Assembly: GCA_900465915.1 (NCBI GenBank)
Contig: UBKJ01000002.1
Location: 62,001-126,000, forward strand
DNA length: 64,000 bases
DNA from: Hyphomicrobiales bacterium
GTDB lineage: Bacteria; Pseudomonadota; Alphaproteobacteria; Rhizobiales; Rhizobiaceae
Direction: 5' to 3'
Shown here: in pieces, positions 62,607 to 64,000 of the stretch
How the letters are laid out: the number at the start of each line of letters is the position of its first letter
Position numbering within the stretch: position 1 is the first letter of the stretch
The notes under the pieces: generated by a model
What the model was told of the DNA's origin: nothing
The model's database searches: none
The model's input: only the letters and a program-made list of their open reading frames with translations
Made by a program: the position numbers and the translations under genes

Positions 62607-64000
62607 ATGGCAACGAAGGTTAAGGAAAACGAAGAGGCCGAAGTCGAGCGCGAAGGCGCGGCCGACGGCCCGCTTCTCGACCTTTCTGACGACGCTGTCA
62701 AGAAGATGATCAAGCTCGCGAAGAAGCGCGGCTACGTCACCATGGACGAGCTGAACGCCGTGCTGCCTTCCGAGGAAGTCACCTCCGAGCAGATCGAGGA
62801 CACCATGTCGATGCTGTCCGACATGGGCATCAACGTGGTCGAGGACGACGAGCAGGACAACGACCGCGAGGAAAGCGCCGGCGAGGACGACGCGGAAGAG
62901 GGCGGCGACCTGGTCGAATCCGGCGGCACGGCGCTCGCGACCACCACGACCAAGCGCGAGCCGACCGACCGCACCGACGATCCCGTGCGCATGTATCTGC
63001 GCGAGATGGGCTCGGTGGAGCTTCTGTCGCGCGAGGGCGAGATCGCCATCGCCAAGCGCATCGAGGCCGGCCGCGAGACCATGATCGCCGGCCTGTGCGA
63101 GAGCCCGCTGACCTTCCAGGCCATCATCATCTGGCGCGAGCAGCTCAACGAGGCCAACATCCTCCTGCGCGAGATCATCGACCTCGAGACCACCTATGCC
63201 GGGCCGGAGGCCAAGCAGGCCCCGATCATCGAGCGCGTGGACGAGGACAAGCCGCGCGACGACAAGTCCCGCGATGGGGGCCGCGATGGGGCCCGCCGCT
63301 CGCGCGACGACGACGACATCACCAATGTCGGCGGCGACATGCCGGTCGAGGAAGAGGAAGAAGACGAGGACGAAGCCAACCTGTCGCTGGCGGCCATGGA
63401 GGCCGAATTGCGGCCGCAGGTGATGGAGACGCTCGACGTCATCGCCGACACCTACAAGAAGCTGCGCAAGCTGCAGGACCAGCAGGTCGAGGGCCGCCTC
63501 GCCGCCACGGGCGAGCTCTCCTCCAGCCAGGAGCGCCGCTACAAGGAGCTGAAGGACCAGCTCATCAAGGCGGTGAAGTCGCTCTCGCTCAACCAGAACC
63601 GCATCGAGCAGCTCGTCGAGCAGCTCTACGACATCAACAAGCGCCTGGTGCAGAACGAGGGCAAGCTGTTGCGGCTGGCCGAATCCTTCGGCGTGCGCCG
63701 CGAGGATTTCCTCAAGGAATATCAGGGCCACGAGCTCGATCCCAACTGGGTGGAGCGCGTCGGCGGCCTCTCAGGCCGCGGCTGGAAGGAATTCGCCGCC
63801 AAGGAAGCGCGCGCCATCGAGCGCCTGCGCAGCGAAATCCAGAGCATGGCCACCGAGACCGCCATCTCGATCGGCGAGTTCCGCCGCATCGTCAACCAGG
63901 TGCAGAAGGGCGAGCGCGAGGCGACCATCGCCAAGAAGGAGATGGTGGAGGCCAATCTGCGCCTCGTCATCTCCATCGCCAAGAAATACACCAATCGCGG
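62607..64000 (+). CDS. rpoD: RNA polymerase sigma factor RpoD, N-terminal 464 codons
   Basis: The housekeeping sigma-70; the frame runs off the right edge, so only regions 1.1 to the start of 2 are seen. Region 1.1: DDAVKKMIKLAKKRGYVTMD and LPSEEVTSEQIEDTM. Region 1.2: DPVRMYLREMGSVELLSREG EIA..., then a long acidic, charged non-conserved region with EEEEEDEDEAN, and finally region 2.1 EMVEANLRLVISIAKKYTNR at the edge. A small in-frame repeat, SRDGGRDGARRSRDD, sits near residue 220. The ATG at 62607 has TGGAGA upstream. Regulation by CtrA and perhaps GcrA/CcrM is suggested by the upstream sites. Confidence 0.96.
   Translation, partial: MATKVKENEEAEVEREGAADGPLLDLSDDAVKKMIKLAKKRGYVTMDELNAVLPSEEVTSEQIEDTMSMLSDMGINVVEDDEQDNDREESAGEDDAEEGGDLVESGGTALATTTTKREPTDRTDDPVRMYLREMGSVELLSREGEIAIAKRIEAGRETMIAGLCESPLTFQAIIIWREQLNEANILLREIIDLETTYAGPEAKQAPIIERVDEDKPRDDKSRDGGRDGARRSRDDDDITNVGGDMPVEEEEEDEDEANLSLAAMEAELRPQVMETLDVIADTYKKLRKLQDQQVEGRLAATGELSSSQERRYKELKDQLIKAVKSLSLNQNRIEQLVEQLYDINKRLVQNEGKLLRLAESFGVRREDFLKEYQGHELDPNWVERVGGLSGRGWKEFAAKEARAIERLRSEIQSMATETAISIGEFRRIVNQVQKGEREATIAKKEMVEANLRLVISIAKKYTNR

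Noticed and set aside
63265..63310. Possible frameshift or assembly error in the GATGGGG repeats of rpoD
   Set aside because: The frame continues correctly into conserved region 2.1, and the repeat lies in the non-conserved acidic region where length varies.

Overview
The window is a gene-dense, high-GC stretch of the chromosome of an alphaproteobacterium of the order Hyphomicrobiales (Rhizobiales), most like the Brucellaceae/Phyllobacteriaceae side of the order. The evidence is the gene content and order: hemF-trmL-petABC-apt, ychF-pth-rplY-prs, midA/lgt, a PetP/PetR-type regulator pair, greA next to a WadC/LpcC-type LPS core mannosyltransferase, trxB-LsrB/VtlR followed by an AbcR-type small RNA, dnaG-rpoD, and BA14K and extensin-like proteins. 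No rRNA, tRNA, CRISPR array, prophage, transposase or integrase gene was found. The species is not identified.

Layout. 1-7 kb: partial hemF, tRNA methyltransferase, an ABC exporter, the cytochrome bc1 operon petABC and apt. 7-19 kb: two MaoC dehydratases, ychF, pth, rplY, a HerA-like ATPase, an internally deleted chromate transporter, prs, a lipoprotein, a metal-free M24 protein, and the overlapping group pgeF/midA/lgt. 19-27 kb: ubiK, ybjN, csaA, a histidine kinase with a PetR-like response regulator and a PetP-like MarR protein diverging from ilvE, a metallo-hydrolase, BA14K, a cold-shock gene and a lytic transglycosylase. 28-35 kb: a LysR-cupin-aldo/keto reductase-SDR cassette, then a lower-GC uracil-DNA-glycosylase-like gene tied to the 3' end of uvrB and bordered by a second, diverged copy of the uvrB tail. 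35-49 kb: extensin-like protein, two DMT-type membrane proteins, greA, the LPS mannosyltransferase, an Lrp regulator, trkH, trxB, the LsrB/VtlR-like regulator with an AbcR-like sRNA, aspartate aminotransferase, a GST, a second cold-shock gene and an SbmA/YddA-like ABC protein with a ruined ATPase domain. 49-64 kb: carB, acyltransferase, zinc metallopeptidase, MFS efflux protein, carA, yqeY, a Na/Pi cotransporter behind a Pho box, dnaG and the 5' part of rpoD.

Most of the window is core housekeeping. The parts that merit attention are: (i) the island-like insertion at the 3' end of uvrB (about 31.06-31.92 kb); (ii) regulatory DNA, namely a perfect MarR operator over divergent promoters at 23.36 kb, tandem LysR-type boxes over the sRNA promoter at 43.9 kb, a Pho box at 60.12 kb, and a perfect CtrA box plus eight GANTC (CcrM) sites in front of rpoD; (iii) decaying or repurposed proteins: a chrA with its middle deleted, an ABC protein without Walker or signature residues, and an M24 protein without metal ligands.
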